Positions 32,201 through 46,400 of a DNA stretch of 64,000 bases are shown in pieces (positions within the stretch are counted from its first letter, which is position 1; each line of letters opens with the position of its first letter). The notes under the pieces were generated by a model. It searched no databases. It was not told where the DNA came from and saw only the letters and a list, made by a program, of their open reading frames with translations. Both the position numbers and the translations under genes were made by a program. The DNA lies in contig NW_020312968.1 in assembly GCF_003265705.1 (NCBI RefSeq), positions 7,483,122 through 7,547,121 on the forward strand. Reading direction: 5' to 3'. The stretch comes from Callorhinus ursinus (lineage: Eukaryota; Chordata; Mammalia; Carnivora; Otariidae).

Positions 32201-34389
32201 CACAATTCAAAACGAGGAATCAGGATTTTCTTTCCATAAAAATTAATATCTTGGTGCTGCACTCAGCCTCTCTACTTTTCCTCCTATGATTTCCCAACAT
32301 GGACCTTCCACCTTCATATAATTCCCAAGCACACCTTGCCTATCTCTACCTTGGCTGAGTTTAAATATGGGCTGCACCTTGCCCTTCTAACTGAGCAACC
32401 AACGGACTTGGGTAGCGAGGGGTACTTGCATCTCTCACCTTCATGCTCCTTTCTTTCTTTCTTTTTTTTTTTTTTGGAGAGGGAACCCGGGGAGGTGCGG
32501 CGGTGGGGGGCAGGGAGAGAGAGACAGAGAGAGAGACAGAGACAGAGACTCTTAAGCACCACGCCCCAGCATGGAGCTCGACACAGGGCTCAGTCTCATG
32601 ACCCTGAGATCATGATCTGAACCTAAATCGAGAGTCGGATGTTTAACCTACTGAGCCACCCAGGCGCCCCCATGCTCCTCTTATTTAAGTACCATCTGCC
32701 CTTTGAGGGTCCAGGTCTAGTGTCCTGTTCGTTGAAACTGTCTCAGGTGCTCCAGCCCACCCCTCCCTTCTCTGAGCTCATTTGCGCATCATGCGACTAC
32801 CACATTCTGCAGTGTTTAGTTGTTGCCTAGCTGGTGGCTTCTCTCCCAAGCTGTAGTGTAAGCTCTGCAGGCTGTGAGTTCATTGTGTGCTTTATAAATT
32901 TTACAGTATCTAGTACAAAGTGAGCAAATGGATCCTCCGTAAATACTTGGTCAGGAGTTGATCGAAACCCGTATGATTCCTGCCCTCCACTCCAATTATA
33001 GCAGCAACTAAAGGTCTCATGCATTAAATAGCTGTGGCAACGCAGAATACTTTTATGTTTCCATCCTCATCTGTTCAAAGGGCAAATCCTAATTCTAGTA
33101 AAGGAACGCGACACATCCAATAAACCTCATTTCTTAAGGGGGAACTTGCATGTCACTCAGCTTGCTGAGTAATCTTGGATTTGGCTTCTCTGATCTGTAG
33201 TTTCCTCATCTCTGAAAATGAGAAGTCATGCCTTGGGCCGTTTGCCTCTTCCAGTTTCACTGGGAAAGCGTGTGTATCTGCAGATAGCTGGTATTTATCA
33301 GCTGGGGTCTATGGAATGATAGAGGTGCTTCTGTCACCTACTGTGCACAGGAAGGAACCTGGGAAGACCTGACATACCTATTACTTAGCAGTTCCCATTT
33401 TTAATTTACTAGTATGTTGTGAATATATTTCGTTTTCTAAAACTGCTTCCTAGTGTGGGTCCAAAGACAAATCACAGTTTTGCCTCTTGCTGTTAATTTA
33501 TTTATAGACTAGATGATTCAGGGGAACTCCGTGTTTACCTTGTGGAGTTTGACCCGAGCTAGATGGTAGCAACTTAGTTGTGTAGGGCAACCTTTTTTAT
33601 GCATTGAAGTTAAAGGATTGGATATATCTGCTAGGTAGAATGGGATGGGATTTCTATCCTTATGGCAGGGATTTAAAACAGGTCTGCCCATCACCTGCAG
33701 ATTGCAAAAAATGAGGGTAGTACTTGGATCTGGCTAAAGGCATTCTTGCATTTTATTGCATTGTTGCGATCCTGATGTTGCATTTTTTTTTATAGAGAAT
33801 TGCCCAGATCAGAACCCACGTCTCAGGAACTGGGATCCAGGACAAGATTCTGCAAAGCAAGTTGTTATCAAGGAGGGAGATATGTTCCGTCTGACCTCGG
33901 ATGCCACGGTGAATTCTATAGTCATTCAGGATGGAGGTGAGGAATGGTCCCTGCCTGTGGGGACTGCAAGGCTGCTCATTGCTGTGGGGGGCATTTGATG
34001 TTCTGTATGTAGAAAACTGTTCTTAGCCTTTAGAATGTGGTGTTGGTCTATCCATGGGGCATGAGTATCCATGAACCATAGAGTTCAAGAGCTAAGAGGG
34101 CCTTAGAAATCACTCAAGTCAAGACCTCCGATTGATAGGAGAGGAAACAGTTCCAGAAGGTGATCTCTTGTAGCTAAATCTTTGTTACAGCTACGGAGAG
34201 TGATGAGAGAATTAACATGGGTTAACATATGTAAAAATGATTTGGAGGCTCTTAGATATTTTTCTAAAAATAATTTAGTCCTAAGGTGAATGGGTTGAAA
34301 TTCATGCCCCTGGGCATTTCTAGCATGCTGAGACATGAACTCTCCATTTCTACATTTACTGTTTTTTTTATTTATTCATTTGAGACTGC

Positions 34390-34425
<36 letters not shown>

Positions 34426-37400
34426 AGGAGCAGTGGGGAGAGGCAGAGCAAGAAGGAGAAGCAGACTCCCCGCTGAGCAGGGAGCCCGACGTGGGGCTCC
34501 ATCCCAGGACCTGGAGATCGTGACCTGAGCTGAAGGCAGACGCTTAACCATCTGAGCCACCCAGGCGCCCTCTACCTTTACTATTTTGAAAACAGGCTTA
34601 ATTTTCTAAGCAGACTCTTAGTGAATTTTTTCCCCAACTTAACTGCAGAAGTCTTTTCTTCCCCACCCCCACTTAAGGTAAACTCTGTTTCTCTATATCC
34701 CAGAGAGATGTTTTGGAAGTTGGCTGATACTAGTCTTGTCCCTTGCAGGATTGCTTGTGTTTGGTGATGATAAAGATGGATCCAGAAATATTACTTTGAG
34801 GACTCGTTACATCCTGATCAAGGATGGTGGGGCGCTTCATATTGGAGCAGAAAAATGCCGCTATAAATCCAAAGCGACAATTGCCTTGTATGGCAAGTCA
34901 GATGAAGGTGAAAGTATGCCAACATTTGGCAAAAAATTTATTGGTGTGGAAGCTGGTGGGACACTGGAGATACACGGGGCACAGAAGGTCTCGTGGACGT
35001 TGTTGGCGAGAACTCTGCATTCCTCAGGCTTGACCTTTGGGTCCTACGCCTTTGAAAAGGACTTTTCTAGGGGCCTCAACGTGAGGATCATTGACCAAGA
35101 CACGGCCAAAATTTTGGAAAGTGTGAGGTTTGATACCCACGAATACCACAATGAGAGTAGACGACTGCAGGAATTTCTGAGAATACAGGACCCAGGCCGG
35201 ATTGTCGCCATAGCCGTCGGAGATTCGGCAGCCAAGAGCCTCTTACAAGGAACCATACAAATGATCCAGGACCGGTTGGGAAGTAAGCTGATCCAAGGAC
35301 TGGGCTACAGGTGGGCAGACCTTTTACCTTCCTTCCCAGCCCCGTGTTGGAGTCTGTGTCTGTATGACAGGGCTGCAGAAAGGGACAGAACACGCCACAG
35401 CCTGGCTTTGGGTGTCAGAATATGGCCAGTCTTGCTTTGAAACATGGGTCTGGGGGGCACAAGACGCTGGTTACAAAACGCTCTTCTTTTGGCTTCGGTT
35501 GATGAAGCACTCTCTGGACCGGAGCGTCAGGCTTTGAAAAGTGAAGAACAGGAATGTGCTACTGAGAAACAGCAGCTCCAGGGCAGTTTCCTTCCCTCTT
35601 TCATCACCTTGGGCAAACCATATGAAACTCAGGCTACTTGATTCTGCACGAAGGTGTAAAAGCTCCGGGGCGCGGTGTGGGGGGGGGGTGCAAAGCCTGA
35701 GGGAGGGGCACGTGCCCAGTGTTGTTTTCCTTTTTTGGAGTCCTCTGCCTGCTGATTTGCATCTGCTTGTTTGACTGGGGCAGGGCTGTGGAACCTGGGC
35801 CAGGTGAGGAAAGCCAGAAACTGGAGGGCTAGCAAGTTCATGCACACGGTGAGAGTCTTTGCCGCCGCTACTGGAGCCTGGGCCCTCCTCGAGCTCACCA
35901 GGATTTCCTCATCCAGCCCTGAGGCTGGGGGAAGTAGCTGGCTCAACATGTAATTCAGAAAAGAGAAGTTTTAATTCTGCTTACTGTTCTCCGTAAAGCC
36001 AGAGAATGAGTCTGCCGTGAAAAGGAAGAGCACTTAAAAAACTCTCATATTGAAAGGGTCTAGTTATTTTTTTCCTCGGATGGTTGATGGATCTAGTTAT
36101 TATTTTCCTTCCATTGGTTGTTGGACTGGAACAGTATCTGCGGAAATTCTAGAGAAAGTTAAGAAGACAAAATTAATGAAGAAAAGTGTCTGTAATGTTC
36201 TCAAAATGCCTTTTCTTCACCCCGGGGATATTGAGGAGGTGCTGAGTGCTGGGTTACCCCTAGGTGCTGAGATGAAAGGACACTACCTCAGAGCCCTTGT
36301 TTAATCCGGTGGATAAACACACCTAAATAGATGGGAGCAAACAGTGGGACCCTTGCTTATAGGCTGGAATGGGAGGGCAAGTACAGGGAGCCCCCGGATC
36401 GGCTTGGGGAACCTGTGGAGGCTTCCCAAAGATGAGAAACCCGAGGGGGGTTTAGAAGTATGCTCTGTAGGCAGTTGGAGAAGGAGGGCTTTCTAGACAG
36501 GGAATGGCAGGTGGCAAACCTCGGAGGTTTTAAATTAAAAATTTTAGGATTAAATATAATACACACGCAGAAAAGTGCTAAAAACAAGAATGCAGGGTTT
36601 AATGACTTAATCACAGCGTGACACCTGGATAGTCACCCTCCAGCTGAAGTCATAGATCATTATTGCCAGTGGCGCAGAAGCCCCCTGGCTGTGTCTTCTC
36701 TGTTTCACTGATCACTCCCTCTGTTCAGCAAAGATAACCACTCACCGGAATTTGGGGAGAATGTGAGAAGTTTAGGTTTGCCTGTTTTTGGACTTCGTGT
36801 CAATGTGAGCAGACAATATATCCTATTTTGCATCTGGCTTCTTTGCTCAACTGTGTTAACTGGGGGTTATGTGTGTTGGTGCGTGCTTGCTGACTTGTTT
36901 TCATTGCTGTTCACTTTCTATTGTGTGACTTTACCCCAGTGTACGCACTGCTGGACATCTCGTCGAGTTCAGACCTCTGTTATAAAAAGGGCTTCTCCAA
37001 TGTTCTTTTACCCATCTCTTAAAACCCATGTGTCCATAGTTCTGTAATTTATAGACCTAGGAGTGGAAACACGATCTCTCTGTTTCATTATCCAGTATAT
37101 GCCAGGATGACAACTTTTGTCTCTTTACTCCATTATTTTCCTGGATTTGCATGATAATCAGTGGTGAATATTTTGTTTGGCTTTTTTGGGTTCCTTTCCT
37201 CCTGGTTTCCAAACTCCCTTGAAAATAGTGCTGCTGATTTGACAGAGGAATTTGAGTTGTGATCCTTTGCCAATGTTCCATTGCTTTGACCTTATCTCCA
37301 ATGTACATAAACACCCGCCTTTGAAGATACTGTTCTGTGTGGTGAAATTTTCCTCAAGTGGAGGAGGGAAGTAGGAGTGTTTTGGAGATAATGTCAGGAG

Positions 37401-40400
37401 AATAGAACATTGTTTTATAGTTGCTGAGGCAGCTCTGGTAAATAAAGGAAACCTCTGCTATTTCTTCTCCTTTCCTCTCACATAGGAGATAATGGTTTGA
37501 GACATTTGGCATTTGATTCTTTGTGCTGTATCAAGGAATATAAATAGAGCTATAAAGCGTAGTCAGCTGAAGAGTAGCTAATCCACGCAGGGGCAGGTGT
37601 GGAATTTATAAGGCTATAGGCATGCTTTGGTTAACTTTTATCTGAATATCCAGCCATCTGTCTGGCATAGATTACATTTGGCATACACACACACACACAC
37701 ACGCACACGCACACGCACACGCACACGCACACATATATATATATCCCTCCAGAGTAGGAAATTGACATTTTTCTTTCCGGGTTTTAAACCAGGAGTCTTA
37801 AGGCAAATTTTTTTTTGGCTTTTTGACTTTGTTCTTTTTTTAGTTTGGCCATAAGTTTGAGCAAGTCCCTGGGATGTTTATTACAGAAATAAAGTGAAAT
37901 TAAGGGGCATTTTCAAAACACAGTCGTTTTTAACAAATAGATACATGACATGCAAAATTTTCAGTCCGTTGGATAGTGATTATACAACTTTGATTCAAGA
38001 TTATTAAGAAACCAGTAACCCAGTGGTTCTCAGCTTTGCACTCCTGAGATTTTTTTTTTAAAAATCCCATGCCCAAGGCCCCCTTAGAAATTTTTACATA
38101 AGAAGGGGAGGGCCCCCAGGTGTTTGATGTGCGGTCAGGGCTGGTCACTACTGCTCTCACCTCTGACCTCTAACTCAGGGGTTCTCAGTGTGGTCCCCAC
38201 CCCAGGAGCATCAGCATCACCTGGGTGTTTGTTAGAAATGCCCATGCTCTGGCCTCACCTCAAGCAATCAGCGGGTGGGGCCCCAAATCAAATCTGATTT
38301 GACCAAAGTGTGAGAACCACTCTCTAACTCAGTGGTTCTCGAGTGGGGCTGTACATTCAAATCGTCTGGGGAGCTTTGAAAACATACTAATGCCATGCCC
38401 CGCCTGGAGAAATGATGATGGCATCAGTCTGGGCTGGGTCTGAGTGTGGATGGCTTCCTAAAGCTCCCCGTGTCATTCTGTGGTGCAGCCAGATTTGGGA
38501 ACATTGCTGAGAGCTCAAAAGAGAGCAGGCGATACTCATTTTATTTTTAATTTTTTCTTTTCTCTTTTTAAAGTTTTTATTTAGATTTCCAGTCAGTTAA
38601 CCTACAGTGTAATGTTAGTTTCAGGTGTACAGTATAGTGATTGAACACTTCCAGACATCACCCTGTGCTCATCACGACAGGTGCATTCCTTAATCCCTAT
38701 CACCTGTTTCAATCCATCCCCCGGCCCACCTCCCCTCTGGTAACTGTCGGTTTGTTTGCTATATTTAAGAGTCTCATCTGGTTTGCTTCCCCCTCTCTCT
38801 TTTTTCTTCCCCCCTTCCCCTATGTTCATCTCTTTTGTTTCTTAAATTCCACATATGAGTGAAATCATATGGTATATGTCTTTCTGTGACTGACTTATTT
38901 CTCTTAGCATAGTAAACTCTAGCTCCATCCATGTCTTCGCAAATGGCAAGATTTCATTCTTTTTTATGACTGAGTAACATTCCATTGTATATATACACCA
39001 CGTCTTCCTTATTCATTCTTCAGTTGGTGGACGTCTGGGCTCTTTCCATAGTTTGGCTAGTGTAGATAATGCTGCTCTAAACATTCAGGTGCGTGCCATA
39101 CTCATTTTAAAATAAGGGAAATAAATGGGTTTGTGGCCAGAATGATAGGTGAATAATAGGGGTGTGCATTGAGGAAGGAAGACAGTGATTCATTTTAGTC
39201 CCAACCATCGGTGTTTCACCTCTTACAGAGCTAGACAAACAAGGATTTAAAATCCAGATGCATTTCCTTCTGTGACGTCGGTGACTTCAGTCAAGGTTTG
39301 GACTTGCAACCTCATGGAAAAAGAGATAATGGGATTGATAAAAATGAAATACAAGCATTAAGCAGCACCTGACATAACATCTGTGTCAAGGATCTGGGTT
39401 GGTACCGTGACAAATAAGGCACATGCTCTTTTCCCTTCTAGGCAAGCGTGGGCTTTGGTTGGTGTCATTGATGGAGGAAGTACTTCTTGCAATGAGTCTG
39501 TGAGAAACTATGAAAATCACAGCAGTGGAGGGAAGGCTCTTGCCCAAAGAGAATTTTATACTGTGGATGGTCAGAAATTCACCGTAACAGCTTATAGTGA
39601 ATGGATTGAAGGTAAGCAAGTACGGTTGAGACCCTTGTAAGACATTGGTAAGTACTGTGAAAGACTGGTTTCTTTAGGTGGTATTGCATTCAAAGGACAG
39701 TCTGATTAGCTGTCTCAGCTGGTTGAAGATGAAACCTATAGTTTCCCTCCTCCAGTTGATCCTCTCAACTCAAAAGAGTTCTTGCTCGATTGGAGAATGC
39801 TCTTTTCTAGTTTGGTCACTCCCCACTGGACTTTGTTCTTGATTCTCGAGTCATAAAGTTGTGGTTAACTATTAGAGATGGATTTGTTTCCTGGATTTGG
39901 TACCGTTTGAACCAATCTAGATGTGATAGGGTGAGCTGCCTTTGGTTACGCTCTGTCACAGTGAATATGCTTTTGTTCTTTGGATCTTCTCTTTATGTAG
40001 ACATGTAGCAAATATTACTCTTGCACACATGCTATATAAACAAACCTCTCGTTTTCTTAGCAATTTTTCCTTGATCCAGCTAATGCCTTTATCTTCTAAG
40101 CGAATTGGAAAACACAGAAAAGTACAAAGTAAAAATTAAGCTCTAACCCTATCATTCAGAGAGGTTTGTTTTTGTGCAAATAATCTAGTCATTTTTATCT
40201 TATGTGTGTTCTCTCCCCTAGTGCTCATTTTGTTCTGACTTGTTTCCCTCGCTTTAAATAATATTTTAGGTCTTTAACTTTCTTTTTTCAACATAATTTT
40301 TATTCTCATTCACCTTTTAGAGGAACCATAATTTGTTCAAATAATGCCTAGCCCTGGGTGTTTAGGGTAGCCCTGACTTGTTTCTTTAAGGATGTTTACT

Positions 40401-43400
40401 CACCTACTTTGCTGCCAGAATTTTTGGCGCCAGGTATGGATTGGCAAGCCTCCTGTTTGTGCTTGCCCACAACCTTTCTTTTGTAAGCAAAAATTATTCC
40501 AAAATTATTGTGAAATGAGTAATTGAGAAGTGCCTTATTACCCAGAAGGGTTGATTTTAGGGCTCATACCTCGGTTTTGAGCAGCAGGGTAGCACTGTTT
40601 ACTAAGATGGATTTCTGGAGACAGAGAGCCCAGCTCTTTCACTTACTGTGTGATGGTGGGCATGTGACTTTAACTTCCTAATGCTCAGTTTCCTCATCTG
40701 AAAAATGGGCACGATGAGAGAAACTACCACATAGGGCTGCTGTGGGTATCCAGGGGGAAGAATATGAAGTTTTTCACACAGTGTGCCTAGGAAGCACTGG
40801 GTGTTAGCTAATTTTTTTTTTTTTTTAAGGTTTTATTTATTTCTTTGAGAGAGAGAGAATGAGAGAGTGAGCATGAGGTGGGGGAGGGTCAGAGGGAGAA
40901 GCAGACTCCCCGCCGAGCAGGGAGCCTGATGTGGGACTTGATCCCAGGACTCCATTCCAGGACTCCAGGATCATGACCTGAGTTGAAGGCAGTCACTTAA
41001 CCAACTGAGCCATCCAGGCGCCCCGGTGTTAGCTATTTTAATGATGATCCAAACATGACTTGGGTTATAATGGTGTATTTTGTACCACTGTAATTAAAGA
41101 GACAAAATCCTTTGCTTTAAAATAAACAGGTAGGGGAGCCTGGGTGGCTCAGTCGGTTGGGTGGCTGCCTTCAGCTCGGGTCATGGTCCCGGAGTTCCAG
41201 GATTGAGCCCCGCGTCGGGTTTCCTGCTCAGCGGGGAGTCTGCTTCTCCCTCTGCCCCTCACCCAGCTCATGCTCACTCACTTTCTCTCAAATAAATTCA
41301 TAAAATCTTAAAAAAAATAAATAAAATAAACAGGTAAATAGAGTTCCTCGTATGTAACAGAGACTTTCACACGTTGCTTCTAAGCAGCTTGCTGGGTTTG
41401 GGCTGAGGAGGTGGTACCTACTATGGACGAGGAAGCTCTGCTTTCTGCCTCCAAGACCACTGCTTTCTACCCCATCATGGTTGCCTCTGGCAAAAAGCAG
41501 AGGCGGACGAGAAACATTTCTTAGCAAGAATTTGGTCCTGCACGAAGAGCTTAGTGGAATTGCTTCCAGTAAGAGTTCATGTAGAGGATAATTACTGACG
41601 AACCTCAATCAACATTTCCTCTGTGGAAAATTTTGTTTTCACTTCCACATTACCAGTGACTACTCATTTCTGGAAGAGGGTCCACTCTAGCTATCATAGG
41701 ATATTGGGTCCCGTGTTCTCAATGACTCTTACTTTCTGGAAGAGGTGGGGAATCTCTCCAGGAAGCAAGGAGGGTGAGCTTATTTCCTTTCATATTTCCA
41801 ATTCGCTGGTGTTAATGGGAAGAAATCTTAGGCAGGATTTTCTTCTGAAGCTAGGAAAAAGTGAGGACCTAGTGAATAACACGGATCTTCCCACTCTAAC
41901 CATCTGAATTCTTTTTTAAACAGAAACAAATTCTAATGGTCTTTGGCATTGAACCTGATGTATCTAGCAGTCCTCTTCTTTAAAAAGCAGTTTTTGAAAA
42001 ATTCTATGAAAAAAATTAATGTTTCTTAGTTGTTCTTTTTTAGATTTTTTTTTTTTTTTTTGGTAAAAATCTGAAAATTTGGGCAACGATTGTCATTGCT
42101 GCTAGGGGTTCTTGGTTATTTTTGTGCTTAAAAAAAGTTTATTATGTGTGTGAAGTCCCAGCAACTATTAGCTGTTGTTATTAGAGTCATTATTATTATT
42201 TTTTTAAAGATTTTATTTATTTATTTGAGAGAGAGAGAATGAGAGACAGAGAGCATGAGAGGGAAGAGGGTCAGAGGGAGAAGCAGACTCCCCGCTGAGC
42301 AGGGAGCCTGATGAGGGACTCGATCCTGGGACTCCAGGATCATGACCTGAGCCGAAGGCAGTCGCTTAACCAACTGAGCCACCCAGGCGCCCCTAGAGTC
42401 ATTACTATTAATCTTTTAGACCAAATCTCCTCATAGGCTTTAGTATCTAGATGTAAGAAATATGTAAAAAAAAAAAAAAAAAAAAGCTACTTTACTTTTT
42501 TTTCTCCCCCAGTACTTTTCTTTTGGTCCTTTGTGAAAACAAACGTACGGTAGGTTGGCATCTGAAGGGACAGAATCCACGACTTGCTCAGGTTAGGTTT
42601 TATCAGGAGGGTTGGCTCAGGATTGTTAGGGTATCTGTGGTGTTCCTTGTGCCTTGCCCGAATTTCCCACTTTCTGAGTTCCCTAACTTGAGTCAATGTG
42701 TTTCTTCGCTCCTGCCATTGACCCTTAGTGTCGGTATCTTAAAGTCACCCCAGAGCAGTGTGCAGTTAATTGGAAGGATGGTTGTAAGTACACATACTGG
42801 GCACCAGATACCTTTGAGATGCGGTGTTTTCTCTTCTCCGTTGAGCTTATGAACTAGCTTCTATCTATTGTGTATACAGTTGCATTAAGTCAGCTTTTGG
42901 TTTGTGACAGATTCTGTCACAGATGTTTTAGAAGCAGGAAATGCTTCTATACTTGGTTGCACATAAAAGAGTAAATGAAGGAGATGTTGGATCAACTGCA
43001 GTTTTTGTCTGCCTAATTGGGAACCAACTTCGAGTTTCAAAAGGAGGCATTGGGGGAGGTCAGTGATTAGTAGTCCCTGGGTCACACAGATTGCAGAGGT
43101 GGTGTTATTACAGGGAAGGAGCGGAGTTAGACAGGGACACTATCCTGTGGTCTCTGGGTGACATTGAAGATCATAGTGGGAATGCTCATCCCTTCAGCAG
43201 ACATCTGTGAGTTTGCATGACGAAATAGCGGGGCACATATACAGGTGGACATACTCTGCTGCCTTCATGAATGCACCTTCCAAGGAAGTGAGCTAGTCTC
43301 CCACTGGACAGGCATGGATAATACCAGAGGGAACACTAGAGTGAAATACTGGAGAAGGAGGCTGCTTCCAGCAAGGGGGTTGGGGAAGTCTTTAAAGGTT

Positions 43401-46400
43401 TGCCTGATCTTGGGGTGCCCAGCTGGCTCAGTAGAGCGTGTGGCTCTTGATCTCAGGGTCGTGAGTTCGAGCCCCACGTTGGGGGGAGATTACTTAAAAA
43501 AAAAAAAAAAGACCTGCCTGACCTTTATAAGATGGGGATCGTATCTTGGCGGATTAAGAGTGGAAGTACGTTGTAGCTAAAGAATTAAGTATGAACAAAG
43601 GCCCAGAAATGAGAGACCGCCTAAGGCAGACTTTTATTCTTAAGATTATGTGTGTGCTAATGTTCTATCTCTCATCCTGTGTCTGGATCACATTGAAGCA
43701 CTGAGTATTTATTACATACCTATTCCGTGTTTGGCAGCGTCTACTTATGTGTGATACGTTCTTACTACATTTCAGGACTGCTTGGAAGCACTTAATATAG
43801 TTTTAGCTCTGAGTTGAAGTGCAACGAGAGATTGGAGATCAAGAATAGTGGGACATTTCCTATAGCATCATGCTTAGGGGAACATGGGGCTCTCTACCCT
43901 GGAGGTCAGGGCTGTCCAGGTTCATCTTTTTATCATCAGTATCTGCAGAATGACAGGCACATGGTTAGCGCTGGTAAAAATGTACTGACTTGTGTCAAGA
44001 TTATCTTAACTTTTGATTTGTGAGTCAGTGGGGAGGTTGATTTTAGGGGGGAAAGTGCCACTAATGCATCATTTTCTTCTTTGCTTTTTGGTTTAGGTGT
44101 TTCTCTTTCAGGTTTCCGGGTGGAGGTTGTGGATGGAGTGAAGCTTCATCTGCTGGATGATGTTAGTAGCTGGAAACCTGGAGACCAGATCGTGGTTGCA
44201 AGCACAGACTATTCTATGTACCAAGCAGAGGAGTTTACTCTACTCCCCTGTCCTGAGTGCAATCGCTTCCAGGTCAAAGTCAAAGGTATGGGACTGCTCA
44301 GAATGCTTCTTGGCGTTTGATTCCTGCAGTCCGCCCCACGCCCCCCAGCCAACCTCACCCCAAAGCCCAAGTGTCATCACCATCATCATCTGGATATTGA
44401 AGATCTTAGCCCTGGGGTCCTTTGAACACCAGATCCCGGAGGATGTTAGATAAGAGTAGTTAGAGAGCAGTAGTGTTACTGTTAACGATATGTAGCAGGC
44501 AAATCAGTGGTTTTGTGCTCTTTTTGTTAAAAAGAAAAAAAATGATGTGGACTAGACGGATTGATTTTTTTTTTTCCCCCAAGATCCAAGATTCCAACTT
44601 CTTTCTTATTAATTTTCTACCATCAAATAATAATCCAATTATCAACTGACTCATATTTACATATGAATTTCTTCTTAATTAAAAAAAAAACTCATGATTT
44701 TTGAGTGCCTACGTCCTTGGCAAAAATACAGATCTCACTAATATTTAAAATAGAACCAGAAAGGCATTTTCATAGACTACATTTTTTATCATAAGCTTGA
44801 ATCGTGTTTTTTGAGGGAAAGCAATATGCAGTGAGATCCGTACTCTAAGCTGTGTTTAGGAAGAATTGCTGACATTTACCAGGTACTTATCCTGAGCCAC
44901 GTAATAGGCGGAGCCACGTAATAGGCGAATCTCCTTTAGATGTTGCCTCACTTGTGGAATTTACTATGCATTTCATTTATTACATTGTCTCCCTTCCTTC
45001 TGTACTCAAGATTATATACATTTGTGATATAAAACCAAAGAGTTTACAGTAACTATTTAATAAGCACACACTCATGGGTAATTTAGAGCTTTGTAGTTTA
45101 AGGGAAACAGCTTTTGCTTTAAAAAAAAATAGGACGATTGGTTCACTTGGCACTTTCTCTCTGTGCTTCATTCAATGTTGTACTTTTCCTTCTTGATAAT
45201 ATAGCGCATAAGCAGAAAACAAACCCCCCCAAAAAACTGTTACCATCTGGCATTAAGTTTGTTTGGAAATTCCCACTCTTGTTAACAAGTCTACATGATA
45301 ATGAATCTCCCGTGATCTCAACTGCTGGATTTATTTGTATTTTTCCTTCCTGAGTTTATGTAATAAAAACATCAGAGAAAAGTTCATTATTAAAGTGTTT
45401 CTAGACTTCCAAAAAGGTGGAAACTTAAAAGAATGCATGCTAATATTAAAATAAGTAAGAAAGATGGTAATGTTTGTAATGTTAATATTTAAACGCATAT
45501 TACTTTAGCTTTGAAGTAAAAGCAAGAATAACTTAATACCTCGTTCTCAACATCTACAAAACCATTCATTTTTCTGGATTCGCCATGCATTTGTTTCTTC
45601 ATGGGCCCTCAGGGGATGAGAACAAGAGCATATGGACAGGGACCTGAGAGAGTGAGGTGGAGGAAGAGAAAGAGGGTACTTACCTATATTCCAGAATGTT
45701 GGTGCCATTCAGGAGAGGATTAAGCTCCCCGTGTGTGGCTTTGACATTGAGTGAGTGGTTAGAGTGAATAATCTTTAACATCCTTGCTTCCTTGTATTCT
45801 GTGATTCTGAGGTATTAAGGAATGGAAGCAGACAATAAATTTTGGTATCTTGGAATTGCAGAATAAATAGGACTGTTTTTTTGATGTTTCATGTGTTCTT
45901 TTTTAAAATATTTTTTTGTCTCTTGGCCCATGTCAACCAGAAACCCCTCAGTTCCTGCACATGGGTGAGATCACCGATGGTGTAGACATGAGAGCAGAGG
46001 TCGGAATTCTCACCCGGAATGTTGTAATCCGAGGACAGATGGAGGACTCATGCTATGCTGGAAACCAGTGCCAGTTCTTTGATTATGATACCTTTGGGGG
46101 ACATGTCATGGTAGGCAAAAAGATTTAATGAGACTTGGTTGCCAAATTCATGTTTGCAATAACTTTCAAGGTTTTTTTAAAAAAATATTTTAAAAAAATT
46201 ATTTATTAGAGAATGAGCAGGGCAGGGAGGAGCAGAGGGAGAGGGGAGAAGCTGACTCCCCACTGAGCAGGAAGCCCGACGCAGGGCTCGATCCCAGGAC
46301 CCTGGGATCATGACCTGAGCCGAAGGCAGACGCTTAACCAACTGAGCCATCTAGGAGCCCCAAAACTTTCAAGTTTTGGAATGAGATCTATATGGATATT

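Larger units (their letters stand above)
29596..33795 (+). other. CEMIP2: CEMIP2 intron 2
   Basis: 4.2 kb, GTAAGT to TTTTTATAG. Contains SINEs at 29997, 31276, 31560 and 32461, an L2 piece and a MIR scrap. 30,117-31,259 and 33,231-33,795 hold nothing I recognise. Confidence 0.9.
35311..39441 (+). other. CEMIP2: CEMIP2 intron 4
   Basis: 4.1 kb, GTGGGC to CCCTTCTAG. It has no CAN-SINE. It holds an old L1 piece, a CA repeat, three MER5-type copies and an L1 3' end. 35,311-36,530 and 37,130-37,680 contain nothing I recognise. Confidence 0.92.
39612..44096 (+). other. CEMIP2: CEMIP2 intron 5
   Basis: 4.5 kb, GTAAGC to TTGGTTTAG. Contains a MIR and four SINEs. 39,612-40,590, 41,337-42,180, 42,411-43,411 and 43,511-44,096 hold nothing confidently recognised (a possible L2 scrap lies near 43,885-43,985). 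Confidence 0.92.

Noticed and set aside
34736..35440. 234-codon frame taken as a whole protein
   Set aside because: Only 34749-35310 is coding (exon 4). The first residues come from the intron before the acceptor and the last from beyond the donor.
35541..35953. Extra coding exon downstream of exon 4
   Set aside because: Several overlapping frames exist on both strands, but exon 4 joins exon 5 exactly in phase and protein order, leaving no gap to fill.
43265..43580. Frames of 60-110 codons with recurring '[15 protein letters not shown]' type text
   Set aside because: This text recurs throughout the window because it is translated CAN-SINE sequence. All such frames were left out.
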